DNA of 64,000 bases from Marisediminitalea lipolytica (GCF_001758465.1 NZ_MJIC01000010.1:1-64000), one strand, 5' to 3'; positions 25,767 through 35,302 are shown, numbered from the stretch's first letter. A program made the numbers and translations. Notes: generated by a model from the letters alone, not told the origin.

Positions 25767-26450
25767 ATGTTACGTCTACTTCTGGTGATTATGTCTGTCG
25801 TCCTGGTGAGTGGTTGTGCCAGCACGGCGGCTAATCATGTACAGGCTAACGATCCGTCCTTCGCGCCGGTCATTCCCGAAATGCCGCGTGAACAAATCGT
25901 CGAGGACGGCGGATTGTTTCGTCCTCGCATGGCCAACAGCCTGTACTCAGATGTAACGGCACGCCGGGTAGGTGACATTATCACCGTTACGCTAAGCGAA
26001 AATACCAACGCATCTAAATCTGCGGGCACCACGACCAGTAAACAAACCGGGGTAGACGTACAGCCAATTACCGGGTTAGGCGGAAATGTCCTTAACCTTG
26101 GCAGTCAGTCTATTCAGCTGGGTGTTAATGCCTCCAACGATTTCGCCGGCGATGCGCAGGCCAACCAGAGTAACAGTCTGAACGGCAGTATTTCGGTCAC
26201 CGTGGTGGAAGTGCTGGCTAATCAGAATTTGGTTATCCGCGGCGAGAAATGGCTGACCTTAAATCAGGGTGATGAATACATTCGTTTAACCGGTATTATC
26301 CGGGCGTCAGATATTTCACCGGAAAATGAAATTCTGTCTACCCGCATTGCCAATGCTCGCATTCAGTACAGCGGTACCGGCAGCTTTGCCCGTTCTCAGG
26401 AAAAAGGCTGGTTAACCAAATTCTTCTCATCCGAATGGTGGCCTTTCTAG
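25767..26450 (+). CDS. flgH: Flagellar L-ring lipoprotein FlgH
   Basis: FlgH forms the outer-membrane L ring. The 227-aa protein begins [12 protein letters not shown] and has the lipobox LVSGC, then the FlgH domain ([41 protein letters not shown], split here by a few residues). The frame stays open to an upstream ATG inside flgG, but the start at 25767 has aggtgag in place and gives a normal lipoprotein signal. Confidence 0.95.
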   Translation: MLRLLLVIMSVVLVSGCASTAANHVQANDPSFAPVIPEMPREQIVEDGGLFRPRMANSLYSDVTARRVGDIITVTLSENTNASKSAGTTTSKQTGVDVQPITGLGGNVLNLGSQSIQLGVNASNDFAGDAQANQSNSLNGSISVTVVEVLANQNLVIRGEKWLTLNQGDEYIRLTGIIRASDISPENEILSTRIANARIQYSGTGSFARSQEKGWLTKFFSSEWWPF

Positions 26451-26460
26451 GAGATATGAC

Positions 26461-27570
26461 ATGAGTAAATTGATTGCAGTAGTACTCTGTTGTCTGACGA
26501 TGTGTTCTGTTGCTCAGGCACAACGCATTAAAGATGTGGCCAGTATTCAGGGCGTCCGGAGCAACCAGCTGATTGGTTATGGTCTGGTTGTCGGTTTACC
26601 CGGTACCGGCGAACAAAGCCCGTTTACCGAACAAAGTTTCCGAACCATGCTGACCAACTTTGGTATCAGCCTGGACCCAAACATTAAGCCTAAAATTAAA
26701 AACGTGGCTGCCGTGGCTGTTCACGCTGACTTACCGCCGTTTATTAAGCCGGGTCAAACCATTGACGTAACCGTGTCTTCGGTAGGTGAGGCGAGCAGCT
26801 TGCAGGGCGGTACACTGTTGCAAACGTTTCTGAAAGGCGTTGATGGCAATATTTATGCGGTAGCACAGGGCTCACTGGTGGTCAGCGGTTTTGGCGCTCA
26901 GGGCGGCGACGGTTCACGGATTATTGTTAACACCCCAACCGTTGGTCGAATTGCCAACGGTGCCTTGGTGGAACGTGCAGTACCGAGTGGTTTTGCCAGC
27001 GGCGACAGCCTGACCCTGAACTTACATTATCCGGATTTTTCTACCGCCAAAGCGCTGGCAGATGTGATTAATATGCGCCTTGGGGCACAGCCCGAAAAAG
27101 GCTATTCCATAGCAGAACCTCTGGATGCCGCGTCGGTGCGGGTAACGGCACCACGGGATCCCGGTCAGCGAGTTGGCTTCCTGGCCACCCTGGAAAACTT
27201 TGAATTTACGCCAGCCGATGCACCTGCCCGGGTAGTAGTTAACAGCCGCACCGGCACTATTGTGATTGGCCGGGACGTTCGATTGCTACCTGCTGCTATT
27301 ACCCATGGTGGCCTAACGGTCACTATTAGTGAAAACCAACAGGTAACTCAGCCTAATGCACTGGCTGAGGGTGAAACCGCTGTCACAACGCAATCCATTA
27401 TCGACGTGAACATGGCTGATAGCCGCATGTTCAAATTTGAACCCGGGGTAACGCTGGATCAACTGGTGCGTGCGGTTAATGAAGTCGGCGCTGCACCGGG
27501 CGATCTGATGGCCATTCTGGAAGCGCTGCGTCAGGCGGGTGCCTTACAAGGTGAGCTGGTGGTGATCTGA
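26461..27570 (+). CDS. flgI: Flagellar P-ring protein FlgI
   Basis: FlgI forms the periplasmic P ring, with help from FlgA. The 369-aa protein has a signal peptide (cleavage after VAQA at residue 20) and family motifs [20 protein letters not shown] and [13 protein letters not shown]. aggag lies upstream. Length is normal. Confidence 0.96.
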   Translation: MSKLIAVVLCCLTMCSVAQAQRIKDVASIQGVRSNQLIGYGLVVGLPGTGEQSPFTEQSFRTMLTNFGISLDPNIKPKIKNVAAVAVHADLPPFIKPGQTIDVTVSSVGEASSLQGGTLLQTFLKGVDGNIYAVAQGSLVVSGFGAQGGDGSRIIVNTPTVGRIANGALVERAVPSGFASGDSLTLNLHYPDFSTAKALADVINMRLGAQPEKGYSIAEPLDAASVRVTAPRDPGQRVGFLATLENFEFTPADAPARVVVNSRTGTIVIGRDVRLLPAAITHGGLTVTISENQQVTQPNALAEGETAVTTQSIIDVNMADSRMFKFEPGVTLDQLVRAVNEVGAAPGDLMAILEALRQAGALQGELVVI

Positions 27571-28523
27571 TGGATATTCTTAACACAAAATCGCAGTTGG
27601 AGTCGGCACGAAACGTTCATGACTTATCCAGTCTGAACCGCTTGCGTGAAGCCGCCTACAGCAAAGATGACAAAGCGCTTAAAGAAGCGGCGCAACAGTT
27701 TGAAGCGATTTTTGTGCAAATGATGCTGAAATCCATGCGTCAGGCGCAGGATGCCCTGGCCGACAAAGAGAGCCCGTTTAACAGCGAGCAGGTTAAATTT
27801 TATCGCGACATGCACGACAAGCAGCTGGCCCAGGACCTTTCCAGTGGCGGCGGTGTTGGCCTGGCTGAAATCATCGTTCAGCAGCTTGGGCAGCACGATA
27901 TTGAGGATTACATCCCTGCAAGTGTGGCGCGTAACGACGGCAATCTGGCATCGTTAAACCGGCAGCGGCAGTTGCGTACCGAGCAAGCGCAGCAAACGGC
28001 AGAAGTACTAAGTAGTGCCGAACACCGCCAAGCCTTCAAAGCGGCAGCATTTGAAAGTCCTCAGGCTTTTGTTGAACAACTATGGCCGGCGGCCAGCAAA
28101 GCGGCAGCACAGTTAGGCATAGAGCCACAGGCGTTATTGGCTCAGGCTGCGGTTGAAACGGGCTGGGGACAACATGTTATTCATCAGGGTAACGGCGAAA
28201 GTGGCAACAATTTATTTGGCATAAAAGCCAATGCCAGCTGGCAGGGCGGATCAGCGGCAGTCAGTACCATGGAATTTGATGGCACCGTCGCTCGCCAGCA
28301 GCGGGCAGCATTTCGTACTTACGATAGCCTGGAACAGGGCTTTGCAGATTACGTGCAGTTTATTATGCAGCAGGACCGATATCAGAGTGCGGTGCAACAA
28401 GCTGATGATCCCAAAGCCTACTTTAAGGCATTGCAGGATGCCGGCTACGCTACGGATCCAAACTATGCTGATAAAGTTATGGCGGTGTACCACAGCGACT
28501 CATTCAGGAGCTACCTGCCATGA
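27570..28523 (+). CDS. flgJ: Flagellar rod cap and peptidoglycan hydrolase FlgJ
   Basis: FlgJ caps the rod during assembly and opens the murein layer. The 317-aa protein has the N-terminal rod-scaffold domain (EAAQQFEAIFVQMMLKSMRQ, SEQVKFYRDMHDKQLAQ) and a C-terminal glucosaminidase domain (from about 165) with the catalytic Glu in QAAVETGWGQ. The full dual-domain form is present. It starts on the last base of flgI and overlaps flgK by 4 nt. Confidence 0.95.
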   Translation: MDILNTKSQLESARNVHDLSSLNRLREAAYSKDDKALKEAAQQFEAIFVQMMLKSMRQAQDALADKESPFNSEQVKFYRDMHDKQLAQDLSSGGGVGLAEIIVQQLGQHDIEDYIPASVARNDGNLASLNRQRQLRTEQAQQTAEVLSSAEHRQAFKAAAFESPQAFVEQLWPAASKAAAQLGIEPQALLAQAAVETGWGQHVIHQGNGESGNNLFGIKANASWQGGSAAVSTMEFDGTVARQQRAAFRTYDSLEQGFADYVQFIMQQDRYQSAVQQADDPKAYFKALQDAGYATDPNYADKVMAVYHSDSFRSYLP

Positions 28524-30652
28524 GTAGTAATATCGATTTATATTCAATTGCTACCAGTGGCGTTAACGCCAGCAGTCGTCTGCTTTCAACCACCAGTAAC
28601 AATATCGCCAACGTTAACTCAGAAGGATACGTGCGTGAGCGCACGGTATTCATTAATGAACTCACTGGTGGCGTGGGCCGGGCATCAACTGAACGGGTTG
28701 TCGATAAATTTGCGCAGAACCAAATGCGCCGCGACATTACGCTGGTGGGTGAGTGGGAAACTTTCTCAACCAAAACCTCCGCCATTGATAACTTGCTGGC
28801 GAATGAGGCGAATTCTTTAGCAACCGGCTTAAGTGATTTTTTTGCATCGGTGCAAACTGCTGCCGACGACCCCACCAATCTGGCTTCCCGCGATTTGGTG
28901 CTGAGTGAAGGTGATGCGTTATTGCGCCGTATGTCATCCATTGCCGATTACATGAATTACAAGGAAGAAGAGCTTAATTTAGAATTTGAAAGCATGGTGA
29001 ACAATGCGAACAGCCTGATAGGCACCATTGGCGATCTGAATAAAGCGATTCTGGTGGTTTCTGGCAATGCCACGGGCGATCAACCCACAGCGCTGCTTAA
29101 CGAGCGCGACAATGCGATTAACGAATTAGCGGAGCTGATGGACATCACGGTGCGCGAAAGCTCCAATGCCAGTGGCTCGTTGCTGGTTAATCTGGCCAGC
29201 GGTGAGTCGCTAGTACTCGAAGATGGCAGCTTTAATTTGTTTGAACTCACCGATAATGCCGACGTGATGTACAAACAGCTGCAACTGGCCACTAATTTTG
29301 AAGGTAACAAAAATAACACTGACATCCGGATTACGGAAAACGATCTCGGCGGCGCTTTAGGCGGCCTGTTCCGTTATCGTGATGAGATCCTGGGCCCGGC
29401 ACAGCGCGATGTGGGCCAGTTGGCGGTTTCTTTTGCCGATGCGGTAAACACTCAGAACAAACTGGGTATGGATTTGGATTTTCAGCTGGGCGCGGATATT
29501 TTCACACTACCTGAGTTAGCTGGCATGCCCTATACCGGTACGCCGGATACGTTAATGGCATCAGGTCAGTTTACGCCAGGCAAAGGCCGCGAAGTGACCG
29601 ATGCGGATATTCGGGTAACGGTGACCAATGTTTCCGCGGGTGTGCCAACCGAAGTCTCAGTGGAACTGTTAAACGGTGATGGCACGCCTAAACTGGATGA
29701 AAACAACCTGCCGGTAACGTTTACCGGAATCTCTTTAGGTGCAGGGTATACCGAAATACCGGGCGGCATAGAAATCGATTTTCAGTCAGCCGGTGGGTAT
29801 AGCATCGGTAACGAATTTTTGTTCCAGCCAGTAAAATACACAGCCAGTGATATCACCATGGCGACCACCCGACCGGAAGATTTGGCCTTTGCCAGTCCAA
29901 TTCGGGTGAACGTAGGGCAAAACAATTTGGGTGATGCCAGCGTTACGTCCACAAGAGTGACCAACACCACCGTAGATAATACCCTGGGCGCAGAAGCTTC
30001 TGCTTTTAACGGCGCCGGTGGGATCCATAATTTAGCGGCATCGCCAAGCCCAACGGTAGGTGCGCCGGTGCAGATTGTGTTTACCTCGGAAACCAGCTTT
30101 GATGTACTGGACGGAGAATCGCCTGCCAATGTGATCACCAGCGTAACCGGCGTAACCAACTACGAAAATTTGCTGGGGCAGGCTGAAGCTTCGGGTGTGC
30201 CCGCCTGGCCCTCGCAGTTTTCTGCATTAAATGACTATCCGGGTTATGACTTTAGTCTGCAGGGCAAGCCGGTAGCCGGTGACTCTTTTACTATTGGCTA
30301 TAATAGTGAAGGCAGTTTTGATAATGAAAATGCGCTGTCGCTGGCCGGATTACAACGGGAATCCCTGGTTCAGTTAAGTACCAATGCCAACAGCAAGCCG
30401 CGTACCTTGCATGAAAGTTACTCTACGCTGGTAAGCCGTATTGGTGAAGAATCGGCCTCAGCCAGTATCGCATTGCAAGCTGCCGAAACTATGAAAGTAC
30501 AGTCAACGGAATGGTTTGACTCAGTATCCGGCGTCAGTTTGGATGAAGAGGCGGCTAACCTGGTGCGCTATCAGCAGTCCTATGCGGCAGCCGCGAGAAT
30601 ATTGAGCACAGCTCAGGAATTGTTTAATACTATATTATCGGCGGTCAGGTAA
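28520..30652 (+). CDS. flgK: Hook-filament junction protein FlgK (HAP1)
   Basis: FlgK joins hook and filament. The 710-aa protein has the N-terminal NNIANVNSEGYVRERTVF motif and a C-terminal LDEEAANLVRYQQSYAAAARILST helix. It is longer than E. coli FlgK (547 aa); the extra length is in the surface-exposed central region (about 340-560). The ATG overlaps the flgJ stop, with aggag upstream. FlgN is its export chaperone. Confidence 0.95.
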   Translation: MSSNIDLYSIATSGVNASSRLLSTTSNNIANVNSEGYVRERTVFINELTGGVGRASTERVVDKFAQNQMRRDITLVGEWETFSTKTSAIDNLLANEANSLATGLSDFFASVQTAADDPTNLASRDLVLSEGDALLRRMSSIADYMNYKEEELNLEFESMVNNANSLIGTIGDLNKAILVVSGNATGDQPTALLNERDNAINELAELMDITVRESSNASGSLLVNLASGESLVLEDGSFNLFELTDNADVMYKQLQLATNFEGNKNNTDIRITENDLGGALGGLFRYRDEILGPAQRDVGQLAVSFADAVNTQNKLGMDLDFQLGADIFTLPELAGMPYTGTPDTLMASGQFTPGKGREVTDADIRVTVTNVSAGVPTEVSVELLNGDGTPKLDENNLPVTFTGISLGAGYTEIPGGIEIDFQSAGGYSIGNEFLFQPVKYTASDITMATTRPEDLAFASPIRVNVGQNNLGDASVTSTRVTNTTVDNTLGAEASAFNGAGGIHNLAASPSPTVGAPVQIVFTSETSFDVLDGESPANVITSVTGVTNYENLLGQAEASGVPAWPSQFSALNDYPGYDFSLQGKPVAGDSFTIGYNSEGSFDNENALSLAGLQRESLVQLSTNANSKPRTLHESYSTLVSRIGEESASASIALQAAETMKVQSTEWFDSVSGVSLDEEAANLVRYQQSYAAAARILSTAQELFNTILSAVR

Positions 30653-30657
30653 TCACC

Positions 30658-31884
30658 ATGCGTATTTCAACTAATCAGCTCTACGATCAGAATATCCGTG
30701 CCATTATGGATAATCAGTCCGGTCTGGCTGATACTCAGCAGCAGCTGGCCACCGGCAAAAAAATTAATAAGCCGTCGGACGACCCGGTTGGCGCGGCCAA
30801 AGTATTGCGGATGACCGAAGAGCTCGATAGCCTTAAACAGTTCCAACGCAATAACGATTTAGTGACCGGTTCCCTGACCCAGCAGGAAACCATCCTGCGT
30901 AATATTACCGATTCGGTTAACCGGGCCCGGGTGTTGACCTTACAGGCGGGGGATGGCTTGTTGTCTGACTCTGACCGAAAGGCGCTGGCATCCGAAATCG
31001 GCCAAATCAAAGATGAAGTTTTTGATTTGATGAATTCGCAAAATGCCGAGGGGGATTACTATTTTTCTGGCTATCAGTCCGAAATTCAACCCTTTGTTTT
31101 AAATGGTGCGGGCCCCGGCAATGCTTATACTTATCAGGGCGACAGCGGCCAGAACGAAGTGCAGCTTTCCAACAGCGTCACTATTCGCAGCAGTGCCTCG
31201 GGTCAGGCTATTTTTGATGATGTAGCCGCCCGCCGCAATTTTAGCATTACCGGAAGTTCAGGCATTTCGGTCGACGAGGCGCTGGTTGCCGGGCAGGGCG
31301 ACTTTGATGCCTTCTACCGTAACAACTACGATCCGCTCACTCCGGCCAATAATAACTACCGCATTACGATAACTGCACCTAATCAATTGCAAATAGAAAA
31401 CGTGGGTACCAGTACTGTGGTATCGACGCAAAGCTTTGCGCCGGGTTCGCCTTTTACCTTTGCTGGTATCGATTTTAATTTGCAGGGCGGTGTGGGCAAC
31501 ACTCTTGATTTTCAGTTGGATGCGCCGGAAAAGAAAAACCTGGCCACCACCTTATACGACTTACAACAGGCGCTGGATAACGAGCAAATTGGTGATGCGG
31601 ATTATCGCGAAGCGCTGGCCGACGCGCTGGTAGGCATTGATAACGGGCTGGAAAAAATCTCTTTGGAAGTGTCCTCCATTGGTGCCCGTTTAAATGTGGC
31701 AGAGTCGGTTTACGAGACCAATCTGGATTTAGAAGTGTCGACCAAAGAAGCCCGCAGCGCCATCCAGGATGTGGATTACGCCGAAGCCTCAGCAGAGTTT
31801 GCCAAGCAGGAAGCCGCATTAACGGCGGCTTTAACTACCTTCCCGCGTATTTCTAACCTGTCTTTATTTAACTATATTTCGTAA
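30658..31884 (+). CDS. flgL: Hook-filament junction protein FlgL (HAP3)
   Basis: A 408-aa flagellin-like junction protein: MRISTNQLYDQNIRAIMD and QQQLATGKKINKPSDDPVGA at the N-terminus and an LNVAESVYETNLDLEV helix near the C-terminus. It ends the flgF operon. Its last 13 nt overlap the convergent sialidase-like gene, so no space is left for a terminator between them. Confidence 0.94.
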   Translation: MRISTNQLYDQNIRAIMDNQSGLADTQQQLATGKKINKPSDDPVGAAKVLRMTEELDSLKQFQRNNDLVTGSLTQQETILRNITDSVNRARVLTLQAGDGLLSDSDRKALASEIGQIKDEVFDLMNSQNAEGDYYFSGYQSEIQPFVLNGAGPGNAYTYQGDSGQNEVQLSNSVTIRSSASGQAIFDDVAARRNFSITGSSGISVDEALVAGQGDFDAFYRNNYDPLTPANNNYRITITAPNQLQIENVGTSTVVSTQSFAPGSPFTFAGIDFNLQGGVGNTLDFQLDAPEKKNLATTLYDLQQALDNEQIGDADYREALADALVGIDNGLEKISLEVSSIGARLNVAESVYETNLDLEVSTKEARSAIQDVDYAEASAEFAKQEAALTAALTTFPRISNLSLFNYIS

Positions 31885-32801
31885 TTAAGCTCGGCCAGAT
31901 ACATCCGGCTTTGATTGTCGATATGGCTGGAGTAATACGCGATGTACAGTTTATCATTATGGAAAATCATGCCCGGATAGCTGTTATCGCCACCACTTGG
32001 CAAAGTCGCCAGCGGTGTCAGACTGGCAGTTGCCAGGTGCAATGCCCACAGCCGGGTAACAAACTTTGCGCCGGTAAACTGCCTGCCGCAAACCAGAGTA
32101 ATCTCATCATTAACCGGCAACAACACCGGTGCCCCAATGTAATCGCCCAGATCCTGCCATTGCCAACGGGTGTAGGGCGGTAAGCTGCGACCCAGCTGAG
32201 CGGTAAAGCTATCGGCATCGCGCCGGGCTACCGCAATTATTTCCCCCTGGGCAGTAAAATAACAATCGGTTTCATTCGGGTAACCCAACTGATGCCGTTG
32301 CTTTGACATCGCTCCGGTGACCACCCGATGCATTTTTCCCCGTAGATGTCCGGCGAATAAGTCCAGTTGCTCGGAAGGCCGATGATAGGCCAGCCCCCAA
32401 TGCACGCCCTTAAACTTAGTCGCGCGCCACAACCACCAGTTATCCGGACCCGGATCATGACGGGATGACCAGCTAATACCATTATCGCTGAACCAGGTGT
32501 AGGTTTTAGCCGCGCCGAGGCTGGGTAACCAGCGCTGATGGGCAAGCAGGTAGAGTCGGTTATTGTCTACACAAAAATGGGGATCGCGCAGATCACCGCC
32601 CGGACTAACCAATTGTTGAAAACGCGATGGTTTGCCGTTGGCGTCTATTTCGGCAATAACAATAATGCCATTTTCACTCATATGGTGAGCGCCCTGACGG
32701 TAACACACCAACAGACGACCATTAAACAACACCAGATCGCCAAAAGCATTGTGAGTCGGGCCTCTGCATACCCGGGTCAGACGCTTAAGAGTTACTTTCA
32801 T
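31872..32801 (-). CDS. Sialidase-like beta-propeller protein, cytoplasmic, unknown substrate
   Basis: This 309-aa protein has repeated beta-strand patterns (DLVLFNGRLLVCYR, DNNRLYLLAHQRW, FHNDKLYIAYYSS) and an Asp-box-like D-x-G-x-S-W at residues 106-111, as in sialidases and related propellers. Candidate active-site residues include Arg72 in LRDPHF and the ETD in YPNETDCYF, but the exact GH33 signature is not met. There is no signal peptide or membrane segment, so it should act in the cytoplasm. It lies between flgL and the flagellins, upstream of a pseudaminic acid locus, so a role in nonulosonic acid handling is attractive but inferred. Confidence 0.6.
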   Translation of the reverse strand: MKVTLKRLTRVCRGPTHNAFGDLVLFNGRLLVCYRQGAHHMSENGIIVIAEIDANGKPSRFQQLVSPGGDLRDPHFCVDNNRLYLLAHQRWLPSLGAAKTYTWFSDNGISWSSRHDPGPDNWWLWRATKFKGVHWGLAYHRPSEQLDLFAGHLRGKMHRVVTGAMSKQRHQLGYPNETDCYFTAQGEIIAVARRDADSFTAQLGRSLPPYTRWQWQDLGDYIGAPVLLPVNDEITLVCGRQFTGAKFVTRLWALHLATASLTPLATLPSGGDNSYPGMIFHNDKLYIAYYSSHIDNQSRMYLAELNYEI

Positions 32802-32900
32802 AGGCCATTTTCTCTTCGTATTTTTGTTTTACCGGCAATACGTTATCACGAACTGACCGGCAACTTTGTGCCGCTGTTTAAAAAAAGAGTGATTTTTTAT

Positions 32901-32927
32901 TAAAGGGAATTTCCCTTTCGTCGATAA
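32901..32927 (+). promoter_or_regulatory. Sigma-28 promoter of flagellin gene 1
   Basis: TAAAGGGA, an 11-nt spacer and GTCGATAA match the FliA consensus well, about 120 nt before the ATG. A perfect 8-bp inverted repeat (aaagggaa at 32902-32909, ttcccttt at 32911-32918) overlaps the -35 part and could be an operator or a chance result of the sequence. Confidence 0.8.
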
Positions 32928-33048
32928 AGATGATGAGAGAGCCAGTTCATCAATTACCCCTCAGGTTTTGATGACTACTATTTAAATTGCAAACACCGGA
33001 GATCCCGGTAGCCAGCTCGTGCTGGATTGAGAGTGTAGGAGAGACTTT

Positions 33049-33873
33049 ATGTCTATGTTCGTCAATACCAATGTGTCTGCATTAAACGCGCAACGCCAGT
33101 TGTTCGATGTATCTAATGCGTTAAGCACTTCATTTGAGCGTCTTTCATCAGGTTTCCGTATTAACGGAGCTGCTGACGATGCTGCAGGTCTGCAAATTAC
33201 CGATCGTATGACTTCTCAGATCCAGGGTCTGAACCAGGCTGTACGTAACGCTAATGATGCAATCTCATTAACTCAAACCGCTGAAGGCGCGCTAAACGAG
33301 ACCACGACTGCTCTGCAGCGTATTCGTCAGCTGGCCGTACAGTCACAAAACGGTATCAACAGCTCGGCTGACCGTTTGGCACTGCAAAAAGAAGTATCGG
33401 CACTGAAAACCGAAATTTCACGTATTTCAACTGACTCACAGTTTAACGGCCTGGATCTGTTAACCGGCACTTACTCAGCTAAGTTCCTGGTTGGCGCCAA
33501 CGGCGGTCAGACTATTTCTGTTAACCTGTCTCGTTCAGGCGGCTTTGGTGCTTCAGGCCTGGGTGTAGGTACATTGTCTGTATCTTCAGCCAGCGGCGCA
33601 TCTGGTGCTTTGGCCCTGGTCGATGCAGCAATTTCCAGCATTGGTGGTGTACGTGCCGACTTAGGTGCACTGCAAAACCGTTTCCAATCGACTATTCGTA
33701 ACCTGAGCAATATCTCAGAAAACGTATCAGCAGCCCGTTCACGAATCAAAGACACTGATTTCGCGGAAGAGACTGCGCAACTAACTCGTAACCAGATTAT
33801 CCAGCAAGCGAGTACGACTGTTTTGTCTCAGGCAAACCAGCGTCCTCAGGCAGCCTTACAGCTGTTAGGATAA
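33049..33873 (+). CDS. Flagellin 1 (type A of the cluster)
   Basis: A 274-aa filament subunit with complete D0/D1 domains (N-terminal [42 protein letters not shown]-terminal [25 protein letters not shown]) and almost no D2/D3, so the filament surface is minimal. The variable part (about 165-200) is Ser/Gly-rich (LSVSSASGASGA) and offers serines for O-glycosylation. Shared strings [28 protein letters not shown] pair it with flagellin 4. It has its own sigma-28 promoter and terminator. Confidence 0.95.
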   Translation: MSMFVNTNVSALNAQRQLFDVSNALSTSFERLSSGFRINGAADDAAGLQITDRMTSQIQGLNQAVRNANDAISLTQTAEGALNETTTALQRIRQLAVQSQNGINSSADRLALQKEVSALKTEISRISTDSQFNGLDLLTGTYSAKFLVGANGGQTISVNLSRSGGFGASGLGVGTLSVSSASGASGALALVDAAISSIGGVRADLGALQNRFQSTIRNLSNISENVSAARSRIKDTDFAEETAQLTRNQIIQQASTTVLSQANQRPQAALQLLG

Positions 33874-33903
33874 TCCGTTATGACACCCAAGTCAGGGAAT
33901 GGG

Positions 33904-33918
33904 GCCAGGAGGTAGTGA
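33904..33918 (+). repeat. 15-nt flagellin-trailer repeat, copy 1
   Basis: GCCAGGAGGTAGTGA is identical to 35288-35302. Both copies are preceded by GGAATG, followed by AGGTAT within 10 nt, enclosed by ctgac/gtcag-type arms and followed by a hairpin with gagc arms. Confidence 0.7.
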
Positions 33919-33973
33919 ACCAGGTATCCGCCTGACACCGGGAGTAAGCTCACTCTCAATCAAAATGAGCATC

Positions 33974-34000
33974 AGCCGGACGAAAGTCCGGCGCTTTATT
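33974..34000 (+). terminator. Terminator after flagellin 1
   Basis: Stem gccggac/gtccggc (7 bp, perfect) with a stable GAAA tetraloop, followed by gctttatt. Confidence 0.75.
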
Positions 34001-34050
34001 GCTTCTAACTAATTGATTTATAAGCTCAATAAAATTTAGTAAAAAAAGGC

Positions 34051-34078
34051 TAAAGGATTTCTCCTGTCTGCACGATAA
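34051..34078 (+). promoter_or_regulatory. Sigma-28 promoter of flagellin gene 2 (12-nt spacer)
   Basis: TAAAGGAT and CACGATAA are separated by 12 nt instead of the usual 11. The wider spacer and imperfect -10 predict a weaker promoter than those of flagellins 1 and 4. Confidence 0.6.
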
Positions 34079-34224
34079 CTATTACAAAGGCACTGCGAAC
34101 AATAATAATAAATACGCAAAAGTGTCAGGTTGATCGCCCCAATAACAACAACATGATCGGCCAAACCAGGTTAACAAAAATAATAAAAACCTGGGTAATA
34201 CAAAAATCGTTAGGAGATTAAAAA

Positions 34225-35055
34225 ATGAGCTTATACGTTAGCACGAATGTGTCGTCGCTGAATGCTCAGCGGCAACTGTTTACCTCAAATAACCATTTGA
34301 GTACCGCCTTTGAGCGCCTTTCTTCCGGTTTCCGGATCAACAGCGCCAAAGACGACGCGGCTGGACTACAAATTTCAGACCGCATGACATCACAAATTAT
34401 GGGCCTGGATCAGGCCGTTCGAAACGCCAATGACGGTATTTCTCTTGCTCAGGTTGCTGAAGGCGCCATGCAGGAAATCACCACCGCGTTGCAGCGTATC
34501 CGTGTTCTGGCTATCCAGGCACAAAATGGTATCAATACCTCAGCCGATCGTCTGGCACTGCAAAAAGAAGTGTCTGCGTTGAAAACCGAGATTTCGCGAA
34601 TTGCGTCGACCTCTCAGTTTGCTGGCGGCGACATTCTTACCGGCACGTTTTCGACTGCCTTTTTGGTAGGCGCACAGGCTGGTCAGTTTATCAATTTCAA
34701 CCTGTCACGCACCGGGGGCTTCGGCTTCTCTGGCTTAACCAACGGCTTTGATGCCAGCGTGTTAACGGCGGGTCAGGCGTCTGCCACTTTGCCAGTCATT
34801 GATTCAGCTATCTCGGCTATTGATGCTAAGCGGGCAGATTTGGGTGCGGTACAAAACCGTTTCCAGTCAACTATCAGAAACTTAAGCAATATTTCGGAAA
34901 ATGCCTCGGCTGCACGGTCACGTATCAGAGATACCGACTTTGCCACTGAAACGGCGGAATTAACCCGCTGGCAGATTATCCAGCAGGCCAGCACCACGGT
35001 ACTGGGCCAGGCTAACCAGCGGCCACAGGCTGCACTACAGCTACTGCAAGGTTAA
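34225..35055 (+). CDS. Flagellin 2 (type B of the cluster)
   Basis: A 276-aa flagellin with D0/D1 only. It shares [28 protein letters not shown] and NGINTSADR with flagellin 3, forming a second subtype. Differences from its sister include the central [21 protein letters not shown], a Trp in ELTRWQIIQ near the C-terminus and a C-terminal LLQG. Shine-Dalgarno aggag precedes the ATG. Its downstream region holds the tandem GGGGGCAGAC hairpins. Confidence 0.95.
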   Translation: MSLYVSTNVSSLNAQRQLFTSNNHLSTAFERLSSGFRINSAKDDAAGLQISDRMTSQIMGLDQAVRNANDGISLAQVAEGAMQEITTALQRIRVLAIQAQNGINTSADRLALQKEVSALKTEISRIASTSQFAGGDILTGTFSTAFLVGAQAGQFINFNLSRTGGFGFSGLTNGFDASVLTAGQASATLPVIDSAISAIDAKRADLGAVQNRFQSTIRNLSNISENASAARSRIRDTDFATETAELTRWQIIQQASTTVLGQANQRPQAALQLLQG

Positions 35056-35072
35056 TCCTATGCATAAGCTTA

Positions 35073-35104
35073 CGAATGCAAAAAGCGGGGGCAGACTGCA
35101 TTCG
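35073..35104 (+). repeat. Stem-loop 1 with GGGGGCAGAC loop motif
   Basis: Arms cgaatgca (35073-35080) and tgcattcg (35097-35104) pair perfectly around a 16-nt loop whose last ten bases are GGGGGCAGAC. The loop length and motif are the same as in stem-loop 2, while the stems differ. Confidence 0.75.
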
Positions 35105-35140
35105 GTAATCGAATAACGATGAGTAGATAAGTAAGAAAAA

Positions 35141-35181
35141 CGGTCGAGTTGCAATATGTGGGGGCAGACTGCAATCGACCG
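35141..35181 (+). repeat. Stem-loop 2 with GGGGGCAGAC loop motif
   Basis: Arms cggtcga-g-ttgca and tgcaatcgaccg form a 12-bp stem with one bulged G, around a 16-nt loop ending GGGGGCAGAC. The 14-nt string GGGGGCAGACTGCA (35160-35173) repeats 35087-35100. Confidence 0.75.
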
Positions 35182-35230
35182 GTGAGTAGAGTGATTTTTT
35201 GCAAGACAACGTGTTTAAGCGGGCTAAATA

Positions 35231-35252
35231 ACAAAAGCCACTGGGGCTTTTG
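35231..35252 (+). terminator. Terminator after flagellin 2
   Basis: Inverted repeat acaaaagcc/gggcttttgt with a short loop, U-rich on its 3' arm, 176 nt after the flagellin 2 stop. Both tandem stem-loops would be inside the transcript. Confidence 0.6.
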
Positions 35253-35287
35253 TATGTTGAGCTAAGCTGCCGACTGACAGGAATGAA

Positions 35288-35302
35288 GCCAGGAGGTAGT
35301 GA
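35288..35302 (+). repeat. 15-nt flagellin-trailer repeat, copy 2
   Basis: Second copy of GCCAGGAGGTAGTGA (see 33904-33918). Here it lies after, not before, the flagellin 2 terminator. Confidence 0.7.

Larger units (their letters stand above)
33874..34224. other. Intergenic region between flagellins 1 and 2
   Basis: This 351-nt stretch has no credible gene. Starting 18 nt after the flagellin 1 stop is a structured element (33891-33970) with outer arms gtcagg/cctgac, the 15-nt motif GCCAGGAGGTAGTGA (33904-33918) and a gctca/tgagc hairpin. A terminator follows (33975-33992), then AT-rich DNA with the flagellin 2 promoter at 34051-34078. Confidence 0.6.

Noticed and set aside
32538-32903. 121-codon plus-strand frame opposite the sialidase-like gene
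   Set aside because: Antisense shadow without a ribosome site; it extends into the flagellin 1 promoter.
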